From an uncultured Bacilli bacterium (GTDB taxonomy: Bacteria > Bacillota_I > Bacilli_A > RF39 > UBA660): 55,595 bases of DNA. A model generated the notes under the pieces. That model made no database searches, was not told where the DNA came from, and saw only the letters and a program-made list of their open reading frames with translations. Both the position numbers and the translations under genes were made by a program. Where the stretch lies: contig CALVQR010000004.1 in the NCBI GenBank assembly GCA_944358265.1, forward strand, positions 1 through 55,595. The letters run 5' to 3'. Numbering within the stretch: position 1 is the stretch's first letter; each line of letters opens with the position of its first letter. This document shows positions 28,586-37,499 of this stretch, piece by piece.

Positions 28586-30007
28586 TCATTCCTTTATTTC
28601 TTCTATTCTTATAAAATTAGTATAACTAACAGTTTCTAAAGGGAAACTTCCTACTACAACTACTCTATCTTTTTCTTTTAGTTTAAAAACATCTTTCGCA
28701 GTTTTAACTGATACTCTAATTATTTCATCAGTAGAATCAAGCATAGGTACTTTAACAGGAATAATTCCATAATTTATTGTTAAACTACTAACTGTTTTTT
28801 CATCTGGTGATATTGCGATTACTGATGCACTAGGTCTACAATTACTAATTTTTTTAGCAGTTTTACCTGATAAAGTTGAACATACTATTACACTTGCATT
28901 TACTCTATTTGCACAATCCACAGCAGAATAAGATATTGCATCAGGTATTGCTAATTTTTCTTTTCTATTGTATTCCAATAACAACGAATTATAATCTATT
29001 TCCTTTTCAATTTCATTTATTATATTATTTATAGTAACAACTGTTTCAATAGGATATTTACCTACTGCAGTTTCACTAGATAACATAACTGCATCGGTAC
29101 CATCTAATACCGCATTAGCTACATCAGACACTTCTGCTCTTGTAGGTCTTGGACTATCTTGCATACTAGAAAGCATCTCAGTTGCAATTATACATATTTT
29201 TCCTGATTCTTTTGCCATATTAGCTATTTTCTTTTGAACACTAGGTATTTTAGCAAGTTCGATATCTATTCCTAAATCTCCTCTTGCTATCATTACTCCA
29301 TCACTAACTTTTAATATATTTTTTATTTCATCAATTGCATTTTTATTTTCTATTTTAGATATTATTTGAATATGATCATCAGATAATTCTATTAATAGAT
29401 CATTTATATCAAGTACATCCATTTGATCTTTTACATGAGAAAGTGCAACATAATCGACTCCCATCATTACTGCAAATTTAATTGTTTCTCTATCAAATTC
29501 TGATAAAAATCTTAAATTAAAATCAGCATCTGGAATATTTACACTACAAAAACTTTTTATATATCCATCATTTTTTATTTCACATATTAATGTATCTGAT
29601 GTTTTAGATAATACATTAAGTTCTATACTACCATCATTTATTACTAATCTTTCTCCCATTTTTATATAATCAATTACATCAGGAAGTGTAAGCGATACTA
29701 TTTCAGAATTTCCTACTACATTATTTTTTACAATTCTAATTGTATTACCTGCCTCTAATTTAATTTTATTTTTTTCTAGATTAGTAAGTCTAATTTCTGG
29801 TCCTTTTATATCTATCATTATTCCAGTAACATTATTTAATTCTCTATTAATTTCTCTTACCTTTAAAATTACATCTTTCGCATCATCAAACGATGAATGA
29901 GACATATTAATTCTTATTACATCTACACCTTCAGTAATCATATTTTTTATTACCTCTTTTGATTTTGATGATGGTCCTATAGTAGCAATTATTTTAGTCT
30001 TATTCAT
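28586..30007 (-). CDS. pyk: Pyruvate kinase
   Basis: Last step of glycolysis (PEP + ADP to pyruvate + ATP). 473 residues, the usual length without the extra C-terminal PEP-utiliser domain of Bacillus enzymes. Motifs: TKIIATIGPSS at the start, IRINMSHSS, IMIDIKGPEIR, the active-site IISKIENKNAIDEI and VMIARGDLGIDI, then ATEMLSSMQDSPRPTRAE and DAVMLSSETAVGKYP. ATG after AGGGTGAAG; a TATAAT at 30034–30029 is the likely -10. A perfect inverted repeat lies about 165 nt upstream. Confidence 0.98.
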   Translation of the reverse strand: MNKTKIIATIGPSSKSKEVIKNMITEGVDVIRINMSHSSFDDAKDVILKVREINRELNNVTGIMIDIKGPEIRLTNLEKNKIKLEAGNTIRIVKNNVVGNSEIVSLTLPDVIDYIKMGERLVINDGSIELNVLSKTSDTLICEIKNDGYIKSFCSVNIPDADFNLRFLSEFDRETIKFAVMMGVDYVALSHVKDQMDVLDINDLLIELSDDHIQIISKIENKNAIDEIKNILKVSDGVMIARGDLGIDIELAKIPSVQKKIANMAKESGKICIIATEMLSSMQDSPRPTRAEVSDVANAVLDGTDAVMLSSETAVGKYPIETVVTINNIINEIEKEIDYNSLLLEYNRKEKLAIPDAISYSAVDCANRVNASVIVCSTLSGKTAKKISNCRPSASVIAISPDEKTVSSLTINYGIIPVKVPMLDSTDEIIRVSVKTAKDVFKLKEKDRVVVVGSFPLETVSYTNFIRIEEIKE

Positions 30008-30172
30008 ATATACTTCACCCTATTATCAATTATACAATAAATAATAAAAAATTAAAATATTAAATAATTTATTTTACATAATTATAATTTTACTTTATCG
30101 ATAATAACAAATATATTATTATTTTTATAATGCTTGTAAATTTATTATATAAATGTTAAAAAATTAAAATAT

Positions 30173-30216
30173 AATCGATTTTATAAATAACAGAGTAAAC
30201 GTTTATAAAATCGATT
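30173..30216. repeat. perfect 15-bp inverted repeat upstream of pyk
   Basis: AATCGATTTTATAAA at 30173–30187 and its exact complement TTTATAAAATCGATT at 30202–30216, separated by 14 nt. It lies between the lipoprotein terminator and the pyk promoter and is not followed by a T-run, so it is more like an operator or structured element than a terminator. Confidence 0.75.
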
Positions 30217-30238
30217 TTATCTTAAATAATGTATTGAA

Positions 30239-30272
30239 AAAAGTAGACAATTTATACATAATGTCTACTTTT
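30239..30272 (-). terminator. terminator after the lipoprotein gene
   Basis: 11-bp stem AAAAGTAGACA/TGTCTACTTTT, 12-nt loop, T-run on the minus side. Confidence 0.8.
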
Positions 30273-30279
30273 ATTATAA

Positions 30280-30864
30280 TTAACTACCAAATCCAGAAAA
30301 AAATGTACAATTTCCTGAATCAACACTAAATGATGCACTTACATATCCACCATTTTCTGTAACCCATACATACTTATTAGAAAGAGTTGACTTTTCATAC
30401 AAAGTTCCATCTACTCCACCAACAGCTTCCTTAAATTGTTCATATGTAATGCCATCATTTATCTTTCCTTTTAATTCAGTTAAATTTTTTAATGTTACTT
30501 TTTTATTTTTAAGATCGTCTTTATCATAATCAACTGATATTGTTGGTTTATCACTTGAATAAAATTTTAAAATTATTTTTTTATCATTTCCAAAATCATA
30601 CTCATAAAAATTATACTTTTCATCAGTTAATACTCCATCAATACCTATTATTTTATTGGCTTCTTCTACTGTTGTATTTGTACTTAATTCATCAATACAT
30701 TCATAGAATTCACAATTTGCCTTCACTTTAGTTTCTGACTTGTTTTCTGTATTTGCTTTACTACTAGAATCAACGCTGCTATCTTTTGTCTTACCACATC
30801 CCGTTGTTAATGACATAGTCATCAAAATCGTTAGTAAACATAATAATAATTTGCTTTTTTTCAC
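30280..30864 (-). CDS. lipoprotein of unknown function, two SmpA-like repeats
   Basis: 194 residues from GTG 30864, which follows AGGAGG; a longer frame would run through the promoter. Signal peptide VKKSKLLLCLLTILMTMSL with a lipobox LTTGC, then a Ser/Lys-rich linker of about 25 residues. Two tandem segments each begin with a short helix and end in a beta unit: STNTTVEEANKIIGIDG... and INDGITYEQFKEAVGGVDG.... Both resemble the SmpA/BLIP-like fold (DUF3862 type) found on many Firmicute surfaces. Single-gene transcript with its own promoter and terminator. Ligand unknown. Confidence 0.8.
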   Translation of the reverse strand: MKKSKLLLCLLTILMTMSLTTGCGKTKDSSVDSSSKANTENKSETKVKANCEFYECIDELSTNTTVEEANKIIGIDGVLTDEKYNFYEYDFGNDKKIILKFYSSDKPTISVDYDKDDLKNKKVTLKNLTELKGKINDGITYEQFKEAVGGVDGTLYEKSTLSNKYVWVTENGGYVSASFSVDSGNCTFFSGFGS

Positions 30865-30885
30865 AATACTCCTCCTATACGAAAG

Positions 30886-30914
30886 ATTATATATTAATAT
30901 TATTTGTTTGTCAA
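30886..30914 (-). promoter_or_regulatory. consensus sigma-A promoter of the lipoprotein gene
   Basis: TTGACA (30914–30909), 17-nt spacer, TATAAT (30891–30886): perfect boxes at perfect spacing on the minus strand. Confidence 0.88.
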
Positions 30915-30973
30915 TTAATTTCATTAAATTGGTCTAAAAAAATTTAACTATTTTATAATTTTTTATTATATCA

Positions 30974-31249
30974 TTACTCTTTTTTACATATTACTAAACA
31001 AATAGTTTTGTTATGAAAATATTCTTTTATTTTATCATCATAATAATTTACATAAAATTCTAGCTACCCTATATCATTTATTTCTAATTTATTTATTTTT
31101 AACTCTATTAATACACATGAATTAATTTTTACATAAAAAACACTAAATCTATATATCTATATTCTCCCCTACTTTTATTTTTTTCTTTGCCGTTTTTAAT
31201 AAATTTGTTCTTCTTTGATATATTATATTATTTAGATTTTTATTCATTT
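30974..31249 (-). pseudogene. decayed PDDEXK nuclease of the YhcG/DUF1016 family
   Basis: Minus-strand reading from about 31156 gives IYRFSVFYVKINSCVLIELK, then INKLEINDIG, a TAG, LEFYVNYYDDKIKEYFHN and TICLVICKKE before TAA at 30974. This lines up with the C-terminal PDDEXK domain of YhcG-like proteins (pattern FY..L.C.V.IELK......IGQ...Y.NYYD........ILC). The TAG replaces the Gln of GQ, one base change from CAG. Upstream in another frame, 31249–31154 reads MNKNLNNIIYQRRTN and LLKTAKKKIKVGENI, possibly the N-terminal remnant. The middle is lost. The intact family is associated with restriction and mobile regions. Confidence 0.6.
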
Positions 31250-31251
31250 AA

Positions 31252-31291
31252 AAACCTCTTTTAAAGATAATATTATCCTTAAAGGAGGTTT
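31252..31291 (-). terminator. long hairpin terminator after dnaE
   Basis: AAACCTC (31252–31258) pairs with GAGGTTT (31285–31291), and inner bases also pair through to TATTATC; TTTTT follows on the minus strand. Confidence 0.75.
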
Positions 31292-31330
31292 CAACAATTT
31301 TTTATTTCATTAATTATATATAATAACTCT

Positions 31331-34228
31331 TTAAAATCTTTCAATATTATTGACTATAAGTTGATATTCATTAATTCTTTTTTCTACTTTTGATGAAACT
31401 AAAACTACTTCTCCGCGTGATAAATTATAAAATCGTTCATAAATTTTAGGAAACATAACCATATTTACCTCACCATATTCATCACTTGCTGTAATGAATG
31501 CCATTTTATCTCCTCTTTTAGTTTTTATTACTCTTATATTATCAATAAGTAAATATATATTAATTGTTTTATTAAAATAATTTTTAATAATGGCACTATT
31601 GATATTATTTTTCCTTTTACTCTGTACAGGATGATAACTTAAATAAAATCCAAACACTTCATATTCTTGTTTTATTAATTCAGAACTATCATATTCATCT
31701 ACAATTTCCATTTCTGGGACATTTATAAGTGATTCATCTAAATCTTTTACAAGATCTGCATAATTAATTGCAATTTCTATATTATTAATAAGTGTTTTAT
31801 GATTATATCCAAAGCTATCAAAACTACCTGAATAAATTAAATTTTCTATTACTCTTTTATTTATACTTTTACCATAACATCTTTTTATAAAGTCAAAGAA
31901 ATTTTTATATTTACCATTTTTTCTTTCATTTATAATTTGCATGCATGCTAAATGACCTACATTATGTATTGATTCTAAAGAAAATCTTATACTATTTCCT
32001 TCAGTTTTATATTTTGTCTCACTATCATTTATACATGGTTTTAATACAGTAATATTTTGAAATTTACATTCATTTATATATTGTTTAGTTTTAACATCAC
32101 TTCCTATTACCATAGTTAATAAATGACTCATAAAATAATTAGGATAATGTGCTTTTAAATATGCCATTTTAAAAGCGACTGTTGCATAACCTACAGAATG
32201 CGATTTATTATATCCAAAATCTGCAAATTTATATATAAGATCAAATACTTTATTACTTACATCTTTATCATACCCATTATTAATACTTCTTGATATAAAT
32301 TTTTCTTTCTCATTAAGCATAATTTCATGACTTTTCTTTCCCATCGCACGTCTTAAAATATCTGCTTCACCAAGTGAATATCCTGCCATTATATTTGCTA
32401 TTTGCATTATCTGTTCTTGATAAACAATTATACCATATGTACTTTCTAATATTGGTTTTAAATTTTCATGAATATATTCTACTTTTTCTTTTCCTTCTTT
32501 TCTTCTTATATATGAATCTATATTTTCCATAGGACCTGGTCTAAAAAGTGCAATACAAACGGCTAAATCATCAAATGATGATACATTAAATTTCCTAAGC
32601 ATATTTTTCATTCCTGATGACTCAAATTGAAATATTCCATCTGTATTTACTCTTTTAAATAAATCTATAGTAAGATTATCATCTAAAGGAATTTTATTAA
32701 AATCTACTTCTTTTATTTCATCAAGAAGTTCACTAATTAAAGTTAAATTGTCTATTGCAAGAAAATCCATTTTTAGAAGACCTAATTCCTCTAAATAATT
32801 CATTGTATAACCTGTTATATATTCATTATCGCTTATTTTAGTAATAGGAATATATCTATCTAAGTTTTTACTTGATATTATAACGCCTGCAGCATGAATA
32901 CTAGTTTGCCTTTTTAATCCTTCAATGTGCATAGCAACATCATATACTCTAGAAAGTAATATATCTTTAGATAGTTCTAAAGACACTAAATTATTTTTTT
33001 TATTATCTACTAAAGACAAATTAGAATCTATCAATTTTACAAAACTATCTACTATCTTTGTATCTATATCAAATATCCTAGATACATCTCTTATAACCTG
33101 TTTAGATTTAAGAGTTGAAAATGTAATAATTTGAGCTACATTTTTATTTCCATATTTACTTATGACATAATCAATTACTCTATTTCTTTTTGATGCATCA
33201 AAATCAACATCAATATCAGGCATAGTTACTCTCTCTGGATTTAGAAATCTCTCAAAAAATAAATTATACTTGATTGGATCTATATCTGTTATACCAAGTG
33301 AATAACTAACAAGTGATCCAGCTGCACTACCACGGCCTGGACCTACTAATATTTTATTTTGTTTTGAATATTTAATAAAATCCCATACTACAAGAAAATA
33401 ATTACAAAATCCCATCTTATTTATAATACTAAGTTCATACATTAATCTATCTGCATATTTAATGGGAACCTTATTATTAAACCTTTTTAATAACCCCTTT
33501 TTACATAATTCAGTCAAATATTTAAACTCATTAAAATTTTTATCATAATTATATTTTGGAAGTAAATCATCTTTTTTTTCTATTTGCATATTGCACATTT
33601 CATATATAACTTTATAATTTATTAAATCAGCTTTATTTATATATTTAGTTAAATCTTCAATTAAATAATTATTATCATCAAATATATATTCATCTTTATT
33701 GTTTATTTTTTTTCCATCTTTAATCATATAAAGATATTTTAAATATTCTCTATCTTCTTTTTCTAAGCATCTTATTACATTTGCAAAAACACATTTCTTG
33801 TTTTTTATATTATTTCTTTCTTCTAAATTTTTATAAGATACATAAACATCTTTAAATATATCACTTAGTTTATCATAAATTTCTAGTGATTCATAAGGAA
33901 CAATTAAAATTAAATCAGCATTATTTTTTTTTAAAATATCATACGTTTTATCATTACTAGATATGTAACATAAATTTTGATATCCATTATAGTTTTTAGC
34001 ATATAACATTATATTTTTATCATCAATAGTTATTTCAAGACCAATTATAGGTTTTATATTATTCTTAAGTGCACATTTATAAAATTCCATTACACCATAC
34101 ATATTATCATCACAAATTGCAACTGCATTTAAATTCATACTTTTACATTTTGATATTAATTTCTCAATATCAATTAAACTAGTAAGCAATGAATAATTAG
34201 TTTTTACTATTAATGGTATATAATTCAT
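31331..34228 (-). CDS. dnaE: DNA polymerase III alpha subunit, DnaE type
   Basis: C-family replicative polymerase, 965 residues, shorter than the usual 1,050–1,150. The PHP domain at 1–200 begins VKTNYSLLTSLID, where active PHP domains have His (HT.YSLLD); it is therefore probably inactive. The palm has GPGRGSAAGSLV and MPDIDVDFDASKRNRVIDYV with the catalytic acidic residues. Fingers carry RQTSIHAAGVIIS, RPGPMENIDSYIRRK and FNKSHSVGYATVAFKMAYLK. A C-terminal OB fold ends VMFPKIYERFYNL. No 3'-5' exonuclease insert is present, so it is DnaE, not PolC. Low-GC Firmicutes use DnaE beside PolC. ATG after AAGGAG. Confidence 0.96.
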   Translation of the reverse strand: MNYIPLIVKTNYSLLTSLIDIEKLISKCKSMNLNAVAICDDNMYGVMEFYKCALKNNIKPIIGLEITIDDKNIMLYAKNYNGYQNLCYISSNDKTYDILKKNNADLILIVPYESLEIYDKLSDIFKDVYVSYKNLEERNNIKNKKCVFANVIRCLEKEDREYLKYLYMIKDGKKINNKDEYIFDDNNYLIEDLTKYINKADLINYKVIYEMCNMQIEKKDDLLPKYNYDKNFNEFKYLTELCKKGLLKRFNNKVPIKYADRLMYELSIINKMGFCNYFLVVWDFIKYSKQNKILVGPGRGSAAGSLVSYSLGITDIDPIKYNLFFERFLNPERVTMPDIDVDFDASKRNRVIDYVISKYGNKNVAQIITFSTLKSKQVIRDVSRIFDIDTKIVDSFVKLIDSNLSLVDNKKNNLVSLELSKDILLSRVYDVAMHIEGLKRQTSIHAAGVIISSKNLDRYIPITKISDNEYITGYTMNYLEELGLLKMDFLAIDNLTLISELLDEIKEVDFNKIPLDDNLTIDLFKRVNTDGIFQFESSGMKNMLRKFNVSSFDDLAVCIALFRPGPMENIDSYIRRKEGKEKVEYIHENLKPILESTYGIIVYQEQIMQIANIMAGYSLGEADILRRAMGKKSHEIMLNEKEKFISRSINNGYDKDVSNKVFDLIYKFADFGYNKSHSVGYATVAFKMAYLKAHYPNYFMSHLLTMVIGSDVKTKQYINECKFQNITVLKPCINDSETKYKTEGNSIRFSLESIHNVGHLACMQIINERKNGKYKNFFDFIKRCYGKSINKRVIENLIYSGSFDSFGYNHKTLINNIEIAINYADLVKDLDESLINVPEMEIVDEYDSSELIKQEYEVFGFYLSYHPVQSKRKNNINSAIIKNYFNKTINIYLLIDNIRVIKTKRGDKMAFITASDEYGEVNMVMFPKIYERFYNLSRGEVVLVSSKVEKRINEYQLIVNNIERF

Positions 34229-34249
34229 AATTCTTCTCCTTACATAAAT

Positions 34250-34278
34250 ATTTTACACAAAACACAAAATTATTACAA
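34250..34278 (-). promoter_or_regulatory. promoter of dnaE
   Basis: TTGTAA (34278–34273), 17-nt spacer, TAAAAT with an upstream TG (34255–34250) on the minus strand. It sits back-to-back with the rpmB promoter. Confidence 0.55.
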
Positions 34279-34283
34279 TATAA

Positions 34284-34312
34284 TTGACTTAAAACAAATA
34301 ATATGTTAAAGT
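34284..34312 (+). promoter_or_regulatory. promoter of rpmB
   Basis: TTGACT (34284–34289), 17-nt spacer, TAAAGT (34307–34312), followed 18 nt later by the GAAGGAGG SD. Confidence 0.6.
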
Positions 34313-34346
34313 TATTAGGCAAGAAGTTTTTGAAGGAGGAAATAAA

Positions 34347-34520
34347 ATGGCAAGAAAAGTAACTAGTAAAAGACCAAATTCAGCTAAAAATGTATCTCAT
34401 GCGCATAATAGAACAAATAAAAGACAAAATTTAAATTTCCAATATGTAACAATAAATGGAATAAAATTTAAAACAACAGCAAGAGAAGCTAGAACACTTA
34501 GAAAATTAACGAGTAAATAA
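34347..34520 (+). CDS. rpmB: 50S ribosomal protein bL28
   Basis: 57-residue large-subunit protein: MARKVTSKRPNSAKNVSHAH, NRTNKRQNLNFQYVTINGIK and AREARTLRKLTSK match bL28 (conserved SHA..KT.R...NLQ core and the AR..RTL tail). The N-terminal and central Cys pairs of zinc-binding L28 are absent, so this is the Cys-minus form. ATG after a strong GGAGG. Monocistronic, with its own promoter and terminator, divergent from dnaE. Confidence 0.9.
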   Translation: MARKVTSKRPNSAKNVSHAHNRTNKRQNLNFQYVTINGIKFKTTAREARTLRKLTSK

Positions 34521-34526
34521 AAAATT

Positions 34527-34550
34527 GAACTTTAAAAAGTTCTTTTTTTA
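34527..34550. terminator. terminator between rpmB and dedA
   Basis: GAACTT/AAGTTC stem with a TAAA loop, flanked by A- and T-runs; it serves the converging rpmB (+) and dedA (-). Confidence 0.8.
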
Positions 34551-35171
34551 TTATTTATTTTTATCTTTTTTATTTCTTTTAAATAATTTATATACAAAAA
34601 TACAAAATACTATAAGTATTATAATTATTATTAAATATGATGCGCTATCTATTATATTTAAAATATAATCTTTTTTATCTCCTGCGAATGCTCCTACTAA
34701 AACTAAAACTGTATTCCATATTAAACTACCAAATACTGTATAAATAATAAATTTTAACATTGGCATTTCGCTCATACCAGCAGGAATACTAATTAAACTT
34801 CTAACTACAGGTATAAATCTGCAAAAGAAAACTGTTTTATTTCCTTTTTCATCAAACCATTTATCTGCTGATTCTATATCTTTCGGTTTTATTCTTAATA
34901 ACTTCCCATATTTACTTTTAACTATTTTAATTAATCTTTCTTTATTTAATATTTTACCTACATAATAAAGCACTATTGCTCCTAATAATGAACCTAATGT
35001 AGACACTATTATTACTCCTATAATTGTCATATTACTTTCTACTGTCATAAATCCACCAAATGTTAATATTAGTTCACTTGGTATAGGCGGAAATATATTT
35101 TCAATTAAAATTAATAAACAAATCCCTATATATCCATAATTATTCATTATATCTATTACTAAATTTTCCAT
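34551..35171 (-). CDS. DedA-family membrane protein
   Basis: 206 residues with about five hydrophobic segments. DedA (SNARE-associated/VTT) signatures: ENIFPPIPSELILTFGGFM near residue 25, then FFCRFIPVVRSLISIPAGMS with the conserved Arg-Phe-x-Pro-x-x-Arg. Members act as lipid scramblases or flippases, including undecaprenyl-phosphate recycling, or in proton-linked homeostasis; which applies here cannot be told. ATG after AAGGAG. Its upstream region shares a repeated promoter-like segment with the ABC exporter gene. Confidence 0.9.
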   Translation of the reverse strand: MENLVIDIMNNYGYIGICLLILIENIFPPIPSELILTFGGFMTVESNMTIIGVIIVSTLGSLLGAIVLYYVGKILNKERLIKIVKSKYGKLLRIKPKDIESADKWFDEKGNKTVFFCRFIPVVRSLISIPAGMSEMPMLKFIIYTVFGSLIWNTVLVLVGAFAGDKKDYILNIIDSASYLIIIIILIVFCIFVYKLFKRNKKDKNK

Positions 35172-35214
35172 AAAAATACTCCTTATTAAATTGCTATCTT
35201 AAATATTATATAAC

Positions 35215-35278
35215 AATTATACTATTTTTTTTTAATATAATCTACCTTTAAAGTAATTTTTTATTAATTAGGATAATC
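35215..35278. repeat. imperfect direct repeat, copy 1 (upstream of dedA)
   Basis: Begins AATTATACTATTTTTT and continues TATAATCTA...AGGAT. The first 30 nt agree with copy 2 (37368–37435) at all but two or three positions; the rest is looser. The two copies bracket the ABC exporter gene. Confidence 0.55.
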
Positions 35279-35403
35279 TATCTAAAATATTAATAAAAGT
35301 CTTATACAAAATTAAACTTTATTTCATATAAGACTAAATTATATACGTACAAAAAGTATTAATTATAGTTACCTATAATTCTCTTATAAAGATAAAACCT
35401 GTT

Positions 35404-35431
35404 AAAAAAATCAACTTCTTTTGAAGTTGAT
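35404..35431 (-). terminator. terminator after the ABC exporter gene
   Basis: ATCAACTTC/GAAGTTGAT perfect 9-bp stem, four-base loop, seven T on the minus strand, 135 nt past the stop. Confidence 0.85.
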
Positions 35432-35565
35432 ACTATATGTTTATATCTAACAAAAATTAGAATAGATTTCTTGATGGTGCCTGTAAAAAGGAAGTCAAAT
35501 AACTTTCTTGAAGCAATAATAGGTAGTAATAATTTACTAACTAATATAAGTATAGCGTAATCTTA

Positions 35566-37350
35566 CTATTTTTGTTCTAAAATGTTTTCACTTACTATAA
35601 TATTGCTTTCCATTTTTTTATGTGAACTTGAATAATTATTTGTTTGTAAGTCAATATAAAACTCATTATTTTTCATAAGTTCTTTATGAGTTCCTTGCCC
35701 TACAATTTTACCTTTATTAAGTACAATTATTTTATCAGCAATTTTCATTACATCCTTTTTGTGAGTAATAATTATAATTGTATGATCTAATTTTAAATTT
35801 TCAAAAATATCTTTTATTTTTTCTACTAACAAAGTATCTAAAGAACTAGTTACTTCATCAAATATTAATATTTCTGCTTTAGATAACAATGTTCTAGCAA
35901 TGGCTAATAATTGTCTTTGCCCACCAGAAAAATTAGTAGCATTTTCTGTTAGTATTGTATTATAACCTTTTGGTAAACTCATTATATATTCATGAATGCC
36001 AACTCTTTTACATGCTTCGACCTGATTGTCAAAATTCGAATCTATTAAACTTAAATTTTTTCTGATACTCATATTGAATATAAATGGTGATTGATTAACA
36101 CCAACTACATTTGTTGAATAAACATCTTTAGAATATTCATAGATATTTTTGTTATCAATCAATATTTCCCCACTATCAGGTTTATATTTTCTAAGAATTA
36201 AATTGATAATAGTTGTTTTACCGCTACCACTATGTCCTACCAAGGCAGTTATTTTATTAGGTTCAGCAATAAAATTAATATTTTCAATATTACCTCTATT
36301 TTTAGATTTGTAAGAAAAATTCACATTCTTAAATTCTACTATTCCATTGATATAATCATTATCATTCATTCCAAATGTAATTTGCTGTTTGCTTGAATAA
36401 TTTAAAATATTATTAATTCTTGTAATTGAAATGGACCATTCTCTTATTTGTCTTGAGTATCCCATTAACTCTTTTGTATTTGTCATAATATTTTCAAAAT
36501 AAGTAATTAACAATATCAAAATATTGACTTCAAATTTACCATTTAGTACAAGAAAAGCTAAAACTAGATATAATAATACTTTACCAAAATGAACTATAAA
36601 AGGTAATAAACTTGAACGAATATTAACATACTTTCTTTTTAACATATATTGATTAGCCCGTTTATTTGCAATGATATAAAAATTATTTTTAATTTTATCA
36701 TATATATTAAATACTTTTATTTCTCCTAATCCATTTAATATTTGAGAAAGATTATCAGTTAATTTATCCCTATACTTTTGTTGACCTCTTAAATATTTTG
36801 TACTCATAACATTGCAGTAATCAAATGATTTTAAATATAAGCATTCAAGCAATAAAACAATAAATCCAATATAAATATTTGTCTTTAAAAATATAATTAT
36901 CATTATAATTACCTTAACAAATACAACCAGGATTTCACAAACATTATCAATCATTTCTGATAAATTAGCAGTATCAGTATTTACTGTATTTAAAATTGTT
37001 CCTTTAGATAACTTATCAGAAAATTCATTATCAAAAGTAAATACCTTATCTACAATTTTTTCTCTTAGATTTTTGTAACTATATTTAAAATTATGAGAAT
37101 ATGAAACATAATTCAAATACCAAAATAAATTATATGCTATATATGTAATAGCAAGTAGTCCTATATTCATATATGTTGCATTCGTGTTACCATTAGTTAC
37201 TTCATAAATAATATTAGAAGTAAATACTGGTATTAATAAACTCGATAAATGAGCCATTATTGAACCAAAGAATAGTAAAAATATCCATTTTTTACTACCT
37301 TTAACTAATTTAAAAAAATCTCTAATTATTTTTATATTATCTTTAATCAA
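35566..37350 (-). CDS. ABC exporter, fused membrane and ATPase domains
   Basis: 594-residue half-transporter of the MsbA/LmrA type. Six-helix membrane domain at about 1–310, then an ATPase with Walker A VGHSGSGKTTIINLIL (about 375), a Q-loop region, signature FSGGQRQLLAIAR (about 475), Walker B ILIFDEVTSSLD and the His switch IITHKKDV. TTG start at 37350; the SD is weak (GGATGCGGT). Full-length and intact. Located next to a broken serine recombinase and bracketed by direct repeats, so horizontal acquisition is plausible. Substrate unknown: peptide, lipid or drug. Confidence 0.9.
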   Translation of the reverse strand: MIKDNIKIIRDFFKLVKGSKKWIFLLFFGSIMAHLSSLLIPVFTSNIIYEVTNGNTNATYMNIGLLAITYIAYNLFWYLNYVSYSHNFKYSYKNLREKIVDKVFTFDNEFSDKLSKGTILNTVNTDTANLSEMIDNVCEILVVFVKVIIMIIIFLKTNIYIGFIVLLLECLYLKSFDYCNVMSTKYLRGQQKYRDKLTDNLSQILNGLGEIKVFNIYDKIKNNFYIIANKRANQYMLKRKYVNIRSSLLPFIVHFGKVLLYLVLAFLVLNGKFEVNILILLITYFENIMTNTKELMGYSRQIREWSISITRINNILNYSSKQQITFGMNDNDYINGIVEFKNVNFSYKSKNRGNIENINFIAEPNKITALVGHSGSGKTTIINLILRKYKPDSGEILIDNKNIYEYSKDVYSTNVVGVNQSPFIFNMSIRKNLSLIDSNFDNQVEACKRVGIHEYIMSLPKGYNTILTENATNFSGGQRQLLAIARTLLSKAEILIFDEVTSSLDTLLVEKIKDIFENLKLDHTIIIITHKKDVMKIADKIIVLNKGKIVGQGTHKELMKNNEFYIDLQTNNYSSSHKKMESNIIVSENILEQK

Positions 37351-37367
37351 AGTTACCGCATCCTAGA

Positions 37368-37435
37368 ATAATTATACTATTTTTTCTTGATATAATCTAT
37401 CTATTCATAACACTTTTTAATAATTAAATAGGATC
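37368..37435. repeat. imperfect direct repeat, copy 2 (upstream of the ABC exporter)
   Basis: Counterpart of 35215–35278. It carries the same minus-strand TAGTATAAT element, about 20 nt before the exporter's TTG start, and so probably supplies its promoter. Confidence 0.55.
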
Positions 37436-37499
37436 AAAATATTATAAAATTTGATAATTTCTAAAAGAGCAAGATAAGAAAATGGCACCATAACAACAC

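Larger units (their letters stand above)
35172..35565. other. intergenic region between dedA and the ABC exporter gene
   Basis: 394 nt. It holds the dedA promoter zone (TAGTATAAT around 35217–35225, minus strand), which is part of a repeat also found at 37368–37435, and the exporter's terminator (35404–35431). The exporter frame stays open for about 65 codons after its tandem TAG TAA stops, but it has no start codon or family resemblance, so I do not call a gene. Confidence 0.5.

Noticed and set aside
35390-35565. A gene in the open frame after the ABC exporter stop
   Set aside because: About 65 codons open, but no start codon or SD, no family resemblance, and a terminator hairpin inside it.
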